Below are positions 1 to 13,156 of a stretch of 64,000 nt of DNA, piece after piece. Source of the DNA: Cyanoderma ruficeps (taxonomy: Eukaryota > Chordata > Aves > Passeriformes > Timaliidae); the NCBI GenBank assembly GCA_008694505.1, contig VZDJ01007755.1, forward strand, positions 2,247,409-2,311,408, in the 5' to 3' direction. Below the pieces are notes generated by a model. That model was given only the letters and a program-made list of their open reading frames with translations, did not search any database and was not told where the DNA came from. Position 1 is the stretch's first letter. Each line of letters starts with the position of its first letter. The position numbers and the translations under genes were made by a program.

Positions 1-1815
1 TGAGAGGTGGAACAAAAGCTTTCACAAGACTGGAACTCCTCACTTTTAACTCTACTGCTATGAAGCCTTTATTTCTGGACAGGATTGCTAGTTCACTCAC
101 AGAAGATTTTAACCACCAAAAAAACTTAATTTCTGCAATTAGAAATATTTTATAAGTGTGTGTTTAAATGTAACACTTAACACTACCACTGCAGATATCC
201 AAAACTATTGGATAACCACTTTTATTTAGATGGAAAGATACATATGTAGGAGTCAAAACTCATCAATCAGATTTTGGTATCTGTGTTTCAGACTACAATT
301 TCTATCTCAGCTTTATTTAGAAAAGAAAAACAAACAAACAAACAAAAAAGCAACTAAGACCTGAGCTAAACCTGAAAAATCTATTCATTTGGAATTTTCT
401 TGCACCTAGTGTTATTAAGCAAGTAAAGGATGATGATTGGAAAGGGAAACTAAAGTGGAGATTGAGAAAAGGACTCAGAGAGAGGCGTGAGAAATTAAGT
501 ATGAAGAAGGGAGTGAAAGGGTGAAGACAAAAGAAACAAGATTAAATGGGATAAGGTCTGGGATAAAAATCCTTTCTGGCCAGACCTATGGAAACTGATG
601 GCCTAGTGATTATAGTTTTGTTTGCAGATTGTCTCTGAACCACTGCCAACATCAGATAATTTTGCCATGGCTGGAGTTTAGGAATGAGTTACCTTTTTCC
701 TCTGTGGAAGGAAAATCACTTTGTGAGACATTTTGTAGGGCATTTCGTTGATTCAAACTGTAGCTGAAGTTGGCACCTGATAATAGCAGAAATTAACTTT
801 CGGACCCTGGCCACAACACAGAAATCAAAAGAATTAACAAAAAGATATGCACTTTCAGAAAGTCTGATTTTCAACACTCACTCATGCAAATATTAAGTTA
901 TTGCTCACGTAACCAGGATTCAGAATAAAAAGAGACATGTGTAAGGGTGTTAATCTAGTTTTTGGTGCATACCATGTGATGAGTGAAACAAGGAAATTAA
1001 AAGCTATGTTATGCAAAATGAGTATGAATGCAGGATTATTTTGACAGCCCTTTTGGAAAGAGATGGTGGACTTCTGTAAACTGAAGAGTAAAACATGAGC
1101 AGTTTAAGTAGGTGTTTAGAGTAGGGGGTTTAGGTTTGCTGTGTTAGCAGTCATTGTCTTCCATCACAACTGGAAAATCTGACTCTGAGAGTGGGAAAAG
1201 CATCATGCCTCAGGGTTTCAGGATGAGAGACAATTGGGTAACTTCAGATTGTTTATGGCAACTTTCTGATGGGGGTGCAGGTGAAAGGAATCACAAGCTC
1301 AGCCACAGTCACAGGGCTGGAAAAGCTCTGTTTGGGTCATGTGAAGTTTGGGATAGTGATCTTGAAGAATATAGGTAGAAGCACACTCAGTGAGACTAGG
1401 ACTAAAGCTGTGCATATTTCAGCCTGTTTGAGGACATTGTTTTTCTGCAACTGTCGCGGAGCTGCTGTCCTGGACTGTGAGAACAAACTTTCTCTTTAGA
1501 CATCAAGCCCCAGAGGTCTTGATCTCATTTTCAGCTCTGTAAATTATTTCCTTCTAAAATTTTAGTGAACTTTAAATGGTAAGGAATCTTTTTTTCAATG
1601 CTGATGTAATTTGTTCCATCCTGTAGTACTTGTCCCTATGTCCTGTCTCTTATGTCCAAATTTCAGAATCAGGAAGCTGAGGTAGTCAGTACAAGCAAAG
1701 AAAATGTCAAACTATCATTCTTCTAAGCACATCACTAAAATCTTTTCCATCTTGGAAAACAGCTCAGGCTCTTCCAACACTGCTTCTTCAGTCATTAGAA
1801 ATGCAGGTCAACAAA
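1..1815. other. Unique AT-rich DNA, no gene seen
   Basis: No repeat family, RNA gene or convincing exon is visible. A short (CAAA)n run lies near 329-347. Two overlapping ORFs of about 75 codons (1154-1378 and 1269-1499) have no recognisable motif and look like chance openings. Confidence 0.6.
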
Positions 1816-1853
1816 TTATTTATTTATTTATTTGTTTGTTTGTTTATTATTAT

Positions 1854-1897
<44 letters not shown>

Positions 1898-1901
1898 TTA
1901 T
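1816..1901. repeat. Compound microsatellite, (TTTA)n-(TTTG)n-(ACT)n
   Basis: Tetranucleotide TTTA and TTTG copies pass through a few ATT units into 14 perfect ACT trinucleotide copies at 1855-1896. The two short ORFs across it are low-complexity artefacts (runs of Tyr or Thr). Perfect trinucleotide runs of this length are usually polymorphic. Confidence 0.95.
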
Positions 1902-4822
1902 ATATAGGGTCTCTGCTCATGGGCTCTGCATGATCACCATCTCCACCAGCACCCTGTGCCCTCTTCACTCACACTTAACTCCAGCTGGAGTTTTCTCTGA
2001 GACCATCACCTGCTTTGACCCTTGCTTCCATCTCCCTCTGAATGCAATAATACAGTAGCCTGGCACAAAGTGCTTTTTCTAGACGCAGCAGTTTCCCAGA
2101 TGTATACACTACCCCAGTTTTCCAAAAATAACAAAGGACAGGAATTGCTAAGCTTGACTTCTTCCCCCCCTGAATCACAGAGCATTCAGTGGCATAAGTG
2201 AAAATGAGAGTCATAAAGCAATATCTTTGATACAGACATTCAGGGAAGTGAGTTAGTAATATATACCATATTTTTTTTATTTTGTAGGAAGTTCAGACTT
2301 CTTAATGTCCTGTTACATATCTGAAGCATTATGTGCACATGCCTGACCAATTAGGTTAAGTCTATACATCATGCTGTTTCATCACTTACTTAGATTCAGT
2401 GAATTATTTCCCAGCCAGATTTTATTTTCTGATGTACTCAACCATCCATGTGAGGAGCAGAACAGAGGAAATGTGTCTTTTCTTCTACTGTAGAAAAAAA
2501 AATCATAACCATAAAACCAAAATACTTCCATTCTTGATGCTGTTGTTATGAAATATATTCCATGAAGTTTATTTAACTAAAACAAAAGTTGAGATCTCAG
2601 GATGATTCCTGTTTTCTAAATATATGGTCTAGAAAACTGAGAAAAGTATAGATCTATTACCCACTGAAGAAATATCTTCAGGCTTGCAGAAAGTAATCCA
2701 ACAGGGATGTTAGGCTATCTGTGCAGAATGACCTTTTGTGATTCTGTGGACCTTTGTGGACAGTATCAGTGTACCTGGCATTCAGTAACAGCCAGCTGGG
2801 TTAACAAATGGACATAGAGGGAAATCCTGGTATGCAACACAGATGCTTTGCACTGCTTCAGCATCCACAAGGCTAATGTTGCCAGCTACCTCAGAGGTTT
2901 TAAGTATTATACATCCAGATAAGAACTTTTCCAGTGTTTCTGGATCTCTGTGTAAGTTATAAAGCATGGCTGAAAAGCAGACATGACACCTGGCATCTGT
3001 AATACTTTTTTTCAAAATTTTTACCACTTGGCCATTGTTTCCAGCAAAAAAGGGCTAAAACCATGAAATGCACTCTTTCCCATATATTCCATACATAGAG
3101 GAGGCAAAAAAACCCCAAAGAAAGTCATGAAGTAGTTCTAATGTTTGAGAACAAGTTTGAACACTGTTCTAACAAAGTAGATGGCAGATTTGGGGAGGAT
3201 CAGAGATGCTGATAAGATTTTTTTTAATTGTATATACAAGCAAATGCAAGAGCACAGAATATATGCAGAAGAGCAAATCTGAATCAAGAGGTAGTTTGTA
3301 ATACCTGGTTTTTGATAACAGCTGCAAAAGTTACATCAGTAGATGATACAAGTAATAAAGGTATTTAAAAAAAACCCAGGTTTTCTTCTCTATATTTATT
3401 ACACTGATCAGCTTTTTATGCCTTCATTTTACAACTACTGTTTTTTCAGTTTACCTTTTTGGCAATCAAAACTGAAAAGGCACTTTATAACATCTGTATG
3501 CAATTTTTACAGACACTAGTGATTCATAAACTTTGATTTCAAAGACATTTCCTACAACTCTTCTTGCTCCACAGAACCCCATGAGTTTCCCCACAAAAAT
3601 GCTTGATTTGTTTCCAGAGTTTATCTCACAATTTCTGTTGTCTTGGGGATGAAGTGGTTTTGTTATAGCTCAATCATTGGGAGCTATTAACTCAGCAAGT
3701 TCAAACAAATTCCTGAGCCAGGAAAGGGTCCCTTAACCCTTTTTCACCCTGAACTTCTTTTGTTGCTTTTGCTAAATATTTCTGAATTAAAAAAAAAAAA
3801 AACAACCCACCAAAAACCAACCAATCAGACCAAAAAACACCAGAGAACAAATATTATAATAATAACAATAACAATAACAATAGAACTTTATCTATATTGT
3901 TTCCATTATTGAAACAGAACAAGTGAGGAAAGAAAGTTGTAGTTGGTTGGAATAAATTGAAACAAATGTTTTCCTAACAAAAAACGAATAGGTAAATAAG
4001 CAAATAATAAAATGTTGACCTAGACAATGCTATTAAAAAACCATACATTAAAATTTAGTCAGGGTTGAGGCCACCCACCAGTAATTTAAAACTTAAATGC
4101 ATTATGAAACTCTCCTATATATCTCACACGTAATTTTGTAGCATCTGCTGAAAAAACCCATTATGAGAACCCCCAAAACCTCTGGTTTGCTTGGAACAAC
4201 TGCTTTGCTGAAGTGGAATTGCAGACAAGAGCATGTCTGATCCATGCTAAATGCAGTCATCCTTGCTACCACATCATAGTGATGTCTTGGAAATGACAAA
4301 TGAGAAGGGAATTTCTAGCAAGTGGCACTCTTACGGGCTTTTAGTGGGATCTAGTTTGTGCTCAGTGACTAAATACTTTTTTTTAAAAAGCAACACATAA
4401 AGAATGAGTCCAAGATATGTAATTCCTGCAATCATTTGCTTCAGGAAAATGTTATAGGATATGGAGAGATGGTGGATTCTGAGTTTTTATTGGAGTAGTT
4501 TCAGGCATTGCTGTACATTTGAATGAAGTGCAATAAAAATATTTGGAAGTATAAGGAAAAGGAAACTGCTCTCTAAAGTCAACAGAGAGGTGGGTTTTAT
4601 TTGGTGGGGTAAGGCAAGATCAGGTACAATCACATAGATATTTTTGTGATTACTGTTTTGAAGATTTTATGGTATCAAAAAGCGTAACTATGCTTTCAAC
4701 TACTTGTGGGGTCTCACAGTTCCCAGTTACTCAAAGAAAAACACAAAAAACAAGGTCAGAACTGTTTAGCTTTAAAGAGTTCAGTGTATCCCACCTAGGT
4801 GAGTTAGGCTGAGAGCTAGCAA
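1902..4822. other. Unique AT-rich DNA with simple A-rich tracts
   Basis: No gene or interspersed repeat is recognised. There are an A-run near 3789-3802 and a short AATAAC-type repeat at 3861-3881. ORFs at 1975-2214, 2782-3027 and 4102-4299 on the minus strand are short and lack recognisable domains. Confidence 0.55.
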
Positions 4823-5166
4823 ATGCATCTACATCTTTTCAAACCTGATCTTGAAGGTGTTTTTCAGCAGGTGGAAGTGGATCCCAAAGATGTGGACAGA
4901 GTTGCTTTCAAGGTGAGAGTTCTGGGTTTGGCTTGTGTCATTCTTCTAGGACCTCTCTAATATTACTGGTGAAAGTATTTCCTGACATGCCTTCTGCTTG
5001 CTTACAAGGCTGGCTGAGAATTTGGTGGACATTGACCATTTCCAGCAGGAACTGAAGAACTCACAGCCAATAGTGATGAGTTGAAAACTGGACCAAAAGA
5101 AACGTGAGCTCTTTCAGAAAGAGGTCATTTACTTCAGCTGCACGCTCCACAGAGGGAATGTCCACT
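4823..5166 (+). pseudogene. Unrecognised coding-like fragment, possibly two decayed exons
   Basis: Two pieces read like protein-coding sequence on the plus strand. The first frame opens at 4823. Its core at 4868-4912 (15 codons, starting QVEVDPKDVDRVAFK) is bordered by a plausible acceptor (TTTTCAG) and a donor (AAG|GTGAGA). The second, about 5009-5166, reads LAENLVDIDHFQQELKNS and continues for roughly 50 codons. It is broken by one in-frame TGA near 5081 and ends at a second TGA. The Glu/Lys/Gln/Leu-rich make-up suggests a coiled coil. The internal stop and lack of a continuous frame argue for a relic exon or retrocopy rather than a working gene. I do not recognise the parent protein. Chance cannot be excluded for the first piece; the second is more persuasive. 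Confidence 0.3.
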
Positions 5167-5170
5167 GACA

Positions 5171-8100
5171 AGACAAAATATCACCGGCATACAGCTGGTT
5201 GATTTCCCAGTCAGACTTAATGTCTTAGGGGGCTACACCAGTAGTACAAAAGGTCAATTTTCATGTAACCAAAATTATTACATAGTTTGGAATGGAAGAA
5301 GAAAATCGACTTTATTCCCTAGCTGTACTGGAAACCTGTTGAAGTAAAAATGGCTCTAAAATGGTCTTGCAGTCTCTTGAGCTGCATTTTGAAACTGAAT
5401 TGTTGACACAGAATTAATGGGTGGTCAAAATACAAACTCCAAAGAGAGAGATGAGTCAGTCTCTGACAGAAAAAACTAATAAACTACCTGAACAATACTC
5501 CTTTGCCTGTAGATTTTTTTATATGCTTCTATCAGACAAAATTCTAGTAAAACTGAAACATTTATTTTTACAAGATTTCTTCATAACAAAAAATAATCCT
5601 TTCTTGTGGCAGGGCTACACTTCGTCAGGCAGATCTGGAGTCTCGAGGAGATGTGTGTTTTGTGCAAGTGGCCTCTTAGGAACATCTGCAAACGTTGTCT
5701 TCTCATAGAACAGAGAGCTGGTGGCCCAGAGGGATTTGATCCCCAAGGTTTTTGTGTGTTCGCAGTTCCTATTTCTGCTTCTAGGACAATGGAGAAGGGT
5801 GTTGCTGGAATATAGCCCACAGCAAAGAGATTGCTCAAACAGAGGATCTGGATGTTAAAATTATGTGTTACTGGAGTTTTGGGTGGTAGTTGCCAACATC
5901 TTGGAACAGTTTAGCCTTTGCTATACTACTGGAATTATTTTCAGTGGGAACATCTGGAACACAAAGATGTTAAGTAAAGAGAAATCCCATGGAATGATGG
6001 GAGAAGGTATCATCTTATTATATGATGTGACAGGGTGGTCTCCTGAAGGAATATTATAGTGGAAATGGGGTGAATGAATGGAATAGGCATAACATGGAAT
6101 CTTATTGTTGCCTTGTGTTGGGGGTTAGATTTGTTTCTTTTCCTGTCTTATCCTTTTCTTTTGTATTGCACCTATATATGGCTGCTGTCTTTCTGTTGCC
6201 CAAGTGCTACATAGTCTACAAAGAAAGAGAAAAATATATTTTGTGGGTTAGTCTAAAAAACAAATTAACCAATGGCTTAAACCTCCTTGGATCTGACCTG
6301 AGGAAGCTACAAATGTTGCCCAGTTTCTGTGTTTGTGAAGAGACCTGCTGAGAGAAGGGACTGGTGCTTCAGAAAAGACAAAAGTGTGTTTCATGGGGTG
6401 TCTTTTTCTTTCTTCTTCAGTACAAGGGTATTTGTAAGTTGTGGTGGAATGTTTTTTCAAATAAGATGGAACTGCTGCTTCATTTAGCCTGTGAAGCCAC
6501 ATATGCTTGGGACATACAAAGGATTAAGATTGTCTTATTATTTTAAGCCTTGGACATCTCAGAGGTGTGACTTAGGAGAAAATTTCTAGTATGCAGAAAT
6601 GGCACAGGAAATTGTCCCAGGGAGCTTGACTTCTTTGGCTTTATTTACACTGAGGAAGAAAAGTTGTCCAGCTGTTCACTTAAACTGCATAATTAGTTCA
6701 ATTAAACTGCAGGAGGTCTGGAGGTGAGGACCCATGACTATCCAAAGACATTTTATACAGTAACAGAAAGACATAAGCTCTATGTGGTTTGCAGCAAACG
6801 CTTTCCACTGTGAAAGTGGAATATTTACCTGGGAACAGACAAGAGACAGATTGAGGGAGTGTATAGATAAAAAGCTTTACTTGGAAGATCAGAGGAAAAG
6901 GGAATGTCTTCTTGGAAGGGAAAAAGAACCAAAAAAAGACACTCTTATAGCTAGAATTTCTGCAAGTAGAATGATGCAGTTTGTGAGTTGTGCCATACCT
7001 TTCAGCACAGAGTGGATCTATGTCCATTTAGAAAACCAATACATGAACCTAGAAAGAGAGTCACTTTCTCTGCTCTACAGCGAAGTGTTTGCTGCAAACA
7101 GGCGCTCTCTCCTCAACGGCAGTGGTAAATGATATGGAATGGCCAAACATGGGCTGGGAAACAAGTTGGCCCATTTTAGGCCTTTTCCCATAGCAGTCCG
7201 GGGAAAGAAATGCCCGATTATGTCAGGCCCAGATGGTTCATGTAAAGAGTAGGTCAGTCATACTGTTCTTCCATTTCTGTGCATGATTTTATAATCATCT
7301 CCTTGATGCAAGCTAGTTTTTAACTTCCCAAGAAGAGCTCAGGGGAGAGAGATGTTTAAGCCTAGACATTTTTTTTATCTGGGTTTCCTGTCACAATGCC
7401 AGTGTCTGTGTGTGCAAAGTTCTGGCAGCCTAAAATACTTTGATATATTTTTTCCCAGGCTTCAAAAGGAAAGGTAAACAATGGGCTTGCGACTCCAGGG
7501 CAAGCATCAGTAGCCAAGAGTTTATGAGGTAGATCATCTTCTTTATGATTCTGGCATCACTTTAAGTATTTTGCCATGTAGAAGGGAGGTATGAAAGAAA
7601 AAGAAACTCATTTAGTGGTTTTTGAGGCTGCAGGTTTGATGCCTTAAGGTGATTTCTGGTCCACACAGGTTTCATAGGTTTTTGATTCTTGCTAGAGGTA
7701 AGAGAGAGCAACTCTGCATCAAAGACTAAATAAAATCTATTTTAAACCAAAAAGAAAAGTCTAACTTTTCGTAGCTCCTTGAAAGATATTTGGACTTCCT
7801 TGACAGTTCAAACAATATCTAAATTAAAAAAGAAAAAAGGATCATGGAAGCTTAATAATGTTTTGGATATTTATTTTAAATACACTAAGAGGGCAGTCAT
7901 GAGTTCAATATGCATACAGTATGCTTTTTTTGTGTTAAAATACTGTTATATAATCTAGTAAACATAATCTTGTAACTGGTAAGTTCTAAACATGAGAGCG
8001 TACTTTAAAGGCTGATTTTGTATTGTTTTGCCTGGACAGGCAATTTTAAAATTCTTAGTTTTTCAGTCCCAATTCTAATGAATAATCCAGTAATCTGGGA

Positions 8101-8420
8101 ATGGGCATGTGACATTTAACAATTGAGACTGAGAAGGAAATAAATATGAAGAGCAGTGATCTTAATGATCTTTTCAAACCTAAATGACACTGTGACTCTA
8201 TGAAGTGAATTGTGATTTAGTGCAAAGCAAGAAAGAGAACCCTCAGAAAAATGTAAAGCAGCAAAACCAGGAGATAGTCTAACAAAATATCAGGGGAAAC
8301 TTCTGATGGGACAGAGTGTAGATGGATTAATAATTTGGAGTGCATTATTAGATTTATTGAACATTGGCAGGAGCAGGCTGTTCTATTCAAATTAGTCCAT
8401 CCCACTTGTCACCATAGTAG
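5171..8420. other. Unique DNA, no supported gene
   Basis: Several ORFs of 60-116 codons overlap on both strands here (the longest plus-strand one at 6782-7132). None has a recognisable motif, and they lack convincing splice sites. No interspersed repeat was recognised. Confidence 0.5.
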
Positions 8421-8452
8421 CAATTATAATGGCTACCAAGCCATTATAATTG
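8421..8452. repeat. Perfect inverted repeat, 14-bp arms, 4-nt loop
   Basis: CAATTATAATGGCT at 8421-8434 is followed by ACCA and its exact reverse complement at 8439-8452. The arms are perfect. Flanking bases extend the pairing only with G-T wobbles, so the hairpin is short for a microRNA precursor. No target-site duplication that would mark a transposon is evident. Confidence 0.9.
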
Positions 8453-11400
8453 TTGTAAGTAACAGCAGTGCTATATATAACTAGTTCCTTTCTCTTTTTA
8501 GTTTTTGTTACACTGAATGTGAAATCAAAGTTATACAGACATGAATATAATACAAATCCAATCCAATCTGGAAAAGTAGGCTGGATGACCATATAGTAAG
8601 TTGAACTCTCTGCTTTACATCTGTCTCATCTTAGAGAGTGGAAATCTGGTTTCTAATACAACAGTGAAAACGGCAGACCTTGTACTAAGAAGACTTTTGG
8701 ACATGGGACAAAAGTCATAACAAATACTCAGTGCATTCACCAAAGCAAGAGATTGAGAAAATAGTAGAAAATCCTCTGTTGATAGAAAATCTTTCTCTTT
8801 TTCCTTTATCATTTTTCTTCCCTTCTTAAGAGTGTGGTTTCCTCAAAAACATATTATCCCGAAAAAAAAGTTTTGCAGATTTGGAATTGCATTCAAAGAG
8901 AAATACTAATTTTAGCATGTCATATCTGAATACCAGGAAAGTTTCCCTCTTCTTCTACCAGCTGTTGTTATCTTGTGCTGCAATGCTCAGTCCTCCTTTG
9001 GTTGTCCAAGCTATATTACAAATTTCATATATCCTTTTGCCTCATGTTCTTAGAAGGGGGTCTAAAAATGGTCTAAAAAGACAGACTTGATCTGAGTGCT
9101 TACAGTAATTAGAGAGATTGAAACTGTGTTTGTTTTCACAACATTTTCACATTCCATTTGCCTAATTTCTTAAGGTGGAAGATACTGCCCAGAAAGCATC
9201 TGTGGCATCAGGGGTCTAAAGCCTCTCTGGCTGGATTAAGTCCTTCTTTGCCCCAGACTACTAACTTCTTTCATTTGCTTGACTTATACAACCAGGGAGC
9301 TCTTATATTTCACTAGAAAATGACTGTATAACACATTCCATTACAATTATATTTCCATACTCTTTTAATTTAGTGCCAAGCAAAGAAAAAAATCTGACCT
9401 TCAGCTTACTGTTTTTTTTCATTTGTTTTATTGAGTATTTATGTAGAACTTCCACCTCAGAACAGACATTCAGGGAAGGTGAACCTCAGCTAATGCCAAA
9501 GTACCTAGTCCTGCCACCAACTCTGTATTTGCAGACATATTTGCATGTATAAAAGTCCCAACTCTTTCAAAATGCATAAGCAATGCTGACTGCAACAGCT
9601 CTGAAAGCCTGTGAGAAATTTGACAGGGGAAAAAGTATATTTTACAGTTCCCAGAAAGGTGCTGCTGCATCTAATTTATTACACAAAGTTTGGGGAAGCA
9701 GTAGTTAAGAGCCTTCCTAAATTAGATGATCTGCTAGTGGGGCCACTAGGATGTGCGCAGTGGATTTTCTTTCTGTGAAGCTCACTGAAGAAAATGGATC
9801 ACTTTGGCTCAAAATCTCATGCTCACAAAATTTCACATGTCAATTTTAAGTGCAAAATGAGTCTCCTGAGATTCTGAGTTTTGAAATATTTGTGGAGATG
9901 CATAGGCACTTTCACACAGCTTTATCTCAGCACTGTAAAATTCCCATGATTTCTCCTGAGTACTCTGTAACTGTATAAAACCCTGAAACAGTTGAGAAGG
10001 ATCAGATCAGCCTGCTGTTGTAATGGGGGAAGTTCAGACTACATCTGTTCTAAGAAAAAAATATGTACAAATGTTGTGGATCTGTTAGCTATTTTCCTTG
10101 ACTAAATATAGCATAGTGAGCCTGTCAGTCAATAACCTGAGGTTTCCTCGGCCTTTTGGGGGGATTCTTCCCTTCAAAGGACTTTTTAGAACCTCTTAAG
10201 TAACCATCTCTCAAGCTTTTATTTTACTGTCTGGTCCCACTACTGCTGAAAAAAAGAGATTAATCAGCAGCCAAAGCCTCTTACGCTTGTCTCTCCGTAA
10301 GATTTATGCATCAAAGAGCACTCTGCTCCAGGGGTAAAGGTCACTTTCACAGATACATTTCCACATATATTGCCAACTGTTTCTACTTTTCAAAGAGCAG
10401 TGGGTTCCCTCATACCAGCTATGTTTCATGACTACGTTAAAAAAAAAGTAGTTTAGAAGAGAAGCTCTCTATTTGTCTCTTTTGAAAGGTTCTATAGATA
10501 GGTGATAGTACTGCTTTTCCTCCAGTTTTTGATACTTATTCGAAATGCATTCTGTTCCACTTTGAAGTCTTCTGCCACGTTCAGAACCCCAGTACTGTAG
10601 ACATCAAGTGAACTTTGATGGTTTCTTTGCATTTGATACTTCTCTGGAAACCAAGCAAAGGAGAAGACAGAAGGGAGAGAGGTGGTCCAAGACCATCAGG
10701 CTAACCTTCATCTTCTCAATGTGAGAGAGTAAATGAAAAAATGAGAAAATTCCTAAAGAAACTGAGTGGGAGCCAAAGAAGAGGAAAAAGCACATCAAGG
10801 AGTTAGGAGAGTACCAGGTAAAGGTGAGTGAGGCTTGCAGAAGACACATTAAGAGTTAGAAAAATTACTACTTTTGCTGTCAAAACTAAAATTATCAAGC
10901 ATTAAATTAGTTCAAGTTGTAACATTAACTATCAGTATTTAAACCTGCTGCTATGTCTATTTTCATAGTCAAGACTTATGGACACAAGGATATAGATAAA
11001 TCAAATTTGCTGATTCTTCAGTTCTGTAGAGATCCCTGATGCTTCATCTGGAATAATTCAAATCAGTGTGACAAGATCTGATCTCTGCCTGATCTCTATC
11101 TATCCATACTACTGTTCTGTGAAAATGAGATTATAAAAGACACTCTTTACTCTTTCACTTTTCAACCTGCCATTTACTTATATTTCTAAGAGATATGTAA
11201 TTGGAAGTGCCCATTACATCGCAAAAGGTCTTTAACTTGCTAGAGTTCTCTAACCATACATTTCCATGTCCTGTCTCCTGGAAGATCTTGACAAAAATTC
11301 CATAAATTTAATTATTAAATAAGATAGTCAGGGCAAAATTTTCTTAGTAACATTACTACTCTCCAAGTAGCCCCAAAAAAAGTCAGTCAACAAAAGTAAA

Positions 11401-12286
11401 CAGCAATCTTCCAGCCCTTCAATACCCAGCAAGAGCCTATTTTTGTCCAAAATGTTACCCCCAGCAAAATTACAAGTTTGTCTTCAACCAAATATCACAT
11501 TTATTTATGGGAGGGTTTGTTGTTGTTGCATTTTGCGTTGGGGTTTTTTGCAACCAAAGTTTTTCAGACACCTTTAGTTCTTTGCTAAATGAGCAAAAAA
11601 CACGAGCCAAAACAATTCTGGTAAGACTTTATGACTTTGTCCTCCTCATTTCAGTGACCTCTTTAGAGGACATTCTGGTTTCCATTTTCCATGTGCATGT
11701 TAGCTTGACAGCCGGCAGATATACCTATACAATTGTAGATATATATACACGATATATTTTCCCTCTATTTTAAAGATGTGGTTTCATTTTCCGCTCCTTT
11801 TATTGAAAGACTTGTCATTGATTCCAGAGTTCATAAGAGCAATGATGACAGATAGATGTCTGTAACTGAACAACTCACAGTGGAGTTCACTTTTTCTTAC
11901 AGGTATTTCTTTTTTGCTTTTTCCTGCTGACTTTGTTTCATTTTCTCTGGAGCAGGAGTATTTAGGGATTTATGGATTATTTTCACTGAACAATGTAAAA
12001 AATACAGGATTTTGCTGGGCAGCAAAACTTCCTACTGTTTTTTTCTTTGCTACTGCATAGGTTCACATTTCTTTGACTTGGATAAAATTTTAAAAGTTTG
12101 ATTCTAACTGATCTCACATTTTGTTTATTTAGTATTCTTCTGTTTTGCAAGACAGAGTAAGACTTCTTGATATCTTGTAAGAGCTCATAACTAGCTCTCT
12201 CATCAGCCCATGTAATATGCTAATTGCTGCATAAAAAACCAGTTCTTTATTTTCTGTGGATCGTTCCATGATACTCACAAAAATGT
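8453..12286. other. Unique AT-rich DNA, nothing recognised
   Basis: No repeat, RNA gene or exon is supported. Scattered ORFs of 64-88 codons have no recognisable domain. GC content rises only near the right edge. Confidence 0.55.
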
Positions 12287-12880
12287 TTGCTTCCAGCTCT
12301 TAAACTGGGTTCTATGAAAAACAAATTTGCAAAAGCTACCAGTGAGAGAAAGCTAGTTGCAGGAAAAAGAAGAGGAATCGCAACACTAGAAGTGGGGAGA
12401 TTCTTTATGGCAGAACTAGAGCTTTCTGAAACAAAATGCAAGTTGGCAGCTTGTGAGGCAACTGAGGTTTTAAGCGGAACTTGGAGAGAAGTTCAGGTGC
12501 TTTTCCAGGGATTTGAGTCAAATATGTCATCTGAAGTGGTCTCACCTGTCAGCACAGACAGTTCAGGGAAATATCAGGACCTGTCTCTTTGTCCCTGTTT
12601 TTCAAAGTACAGCAGACTGAATTTAACACATAAAACGCAGTTCCCTCCATCCCCCTGCCCCTTTCCTTTCCCCTGTTTTATTTGTCTAGCAGTTGCCAGC
12701 AGGGATCAGACAGTAGGAACAGTTCAGTCAGCACCTTTTTCTGGGGCACAAGCACCAGACCAGAATTTATTGGCTTTATTCGCTGCAGGGATGATCACTA
12801 CATCCAAGAAAGAGCCTCTCCTGCAGGGGAGTGATGCTTTGCCACCAGCCCAGCCAGCCGGCTCTGACTGCAGGTTTTGA
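12287..12880 (+). other. Uncharacterised 197-codon ORF, coding status doubtful
   Basis: This is the longest ORF in the window, starting with ATG and ending at TGA. The N-terminal third is Lys/Arg/Glu-rich, the middle contains a Pro-Phe-Cys-rich run, and the C-terminal third is Ala/Pro-rich. I see no known domain, signal peptide or zinc-binding pattern. The sequence is locally GC-richer than its surroundings, which lowers stop-codon density and makes a chance opening of this size plausible. Antisense to it lie two AATAAA signals of the candidate minus-strand unit to the right. Without conservation or transcript evidence I treat it as unproven. Confidence 0.2.
12766..12780 (-). terminator. Two tandem AATAAA polyadenylation-type signals, minus strand
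   Basis: On the minus strand AATAAA occurs at 12780-12775 and again at 12771-12766, three bases apart. Downstream (lower coordinates) follows a GT-rich stretch, as expected of a cleavage/polyadenylation site. They sit about 350 nt downstream of the minus-strand TATA box at 13157-13162. Confidence 0.35.
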
Positions 12881-12978
12881 GCTTTGTTTCATGCCCCTCG
12901 GGCTGAGAGAAGCCTGCGCCTTCTGGAATGCTAACCATCCTTGTGGGATTGGATGCCTCTGTTTCACCAGACAATAAA

Positions 12979-13107
12979 TTAGCGAGCTGGCGTTGGGCTG
13001 GAAGTGACCATTTCACCTAGCTTGGGGTGGGGATAAAGAGACGTGGTTGAGCTCCGATTTAAAAAGACGGGCCAAGAGTCATATTTATCGAGTGGATCTC
13101 TATCCAT
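12979..13107 (-). CDS. Hypothetical 42-codon ORF downstream of the TATA box
   Basis: The frame opens at an ATG (13107, minus strand) in favourable context: A at -3 and G at +4. It runs 42 codons (starting MDRDPLDKYDSWPVFL) to a TAA at 12979. It lies about 50 nt downstream of the TATA box and about 200 nt upstream of the double AATAAA, so a single unspliced transcript of roughly 360 nt would contain it. A donor-like AG|GTGAAA near 13,020 could instead make this a first exon. No family is recognised. The reading frame continues upstream without a stop to 13266, so the start is chosen only by context and promoter position. Most likely it is non-coding; I list it because the surrounding signals line up. 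Confidence 0.2.
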   Translation of the reverse strand: MDRDPLDKYDSWPVFLNRSSTTSLYPHPKLGEMVTSSPTPAR

Positions 13108-13156
13108 CTTCTGGGTGGAAAACGGTAGCTGCAGCCCTTCCCCTGCCGCCGCACAC

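Noticed and set aside
6782..7132. 116-codon plus-strand ORF
   Set aside because: No domain, no conserved pattern and overlapping ORFs on the other strand; consistent with chance.
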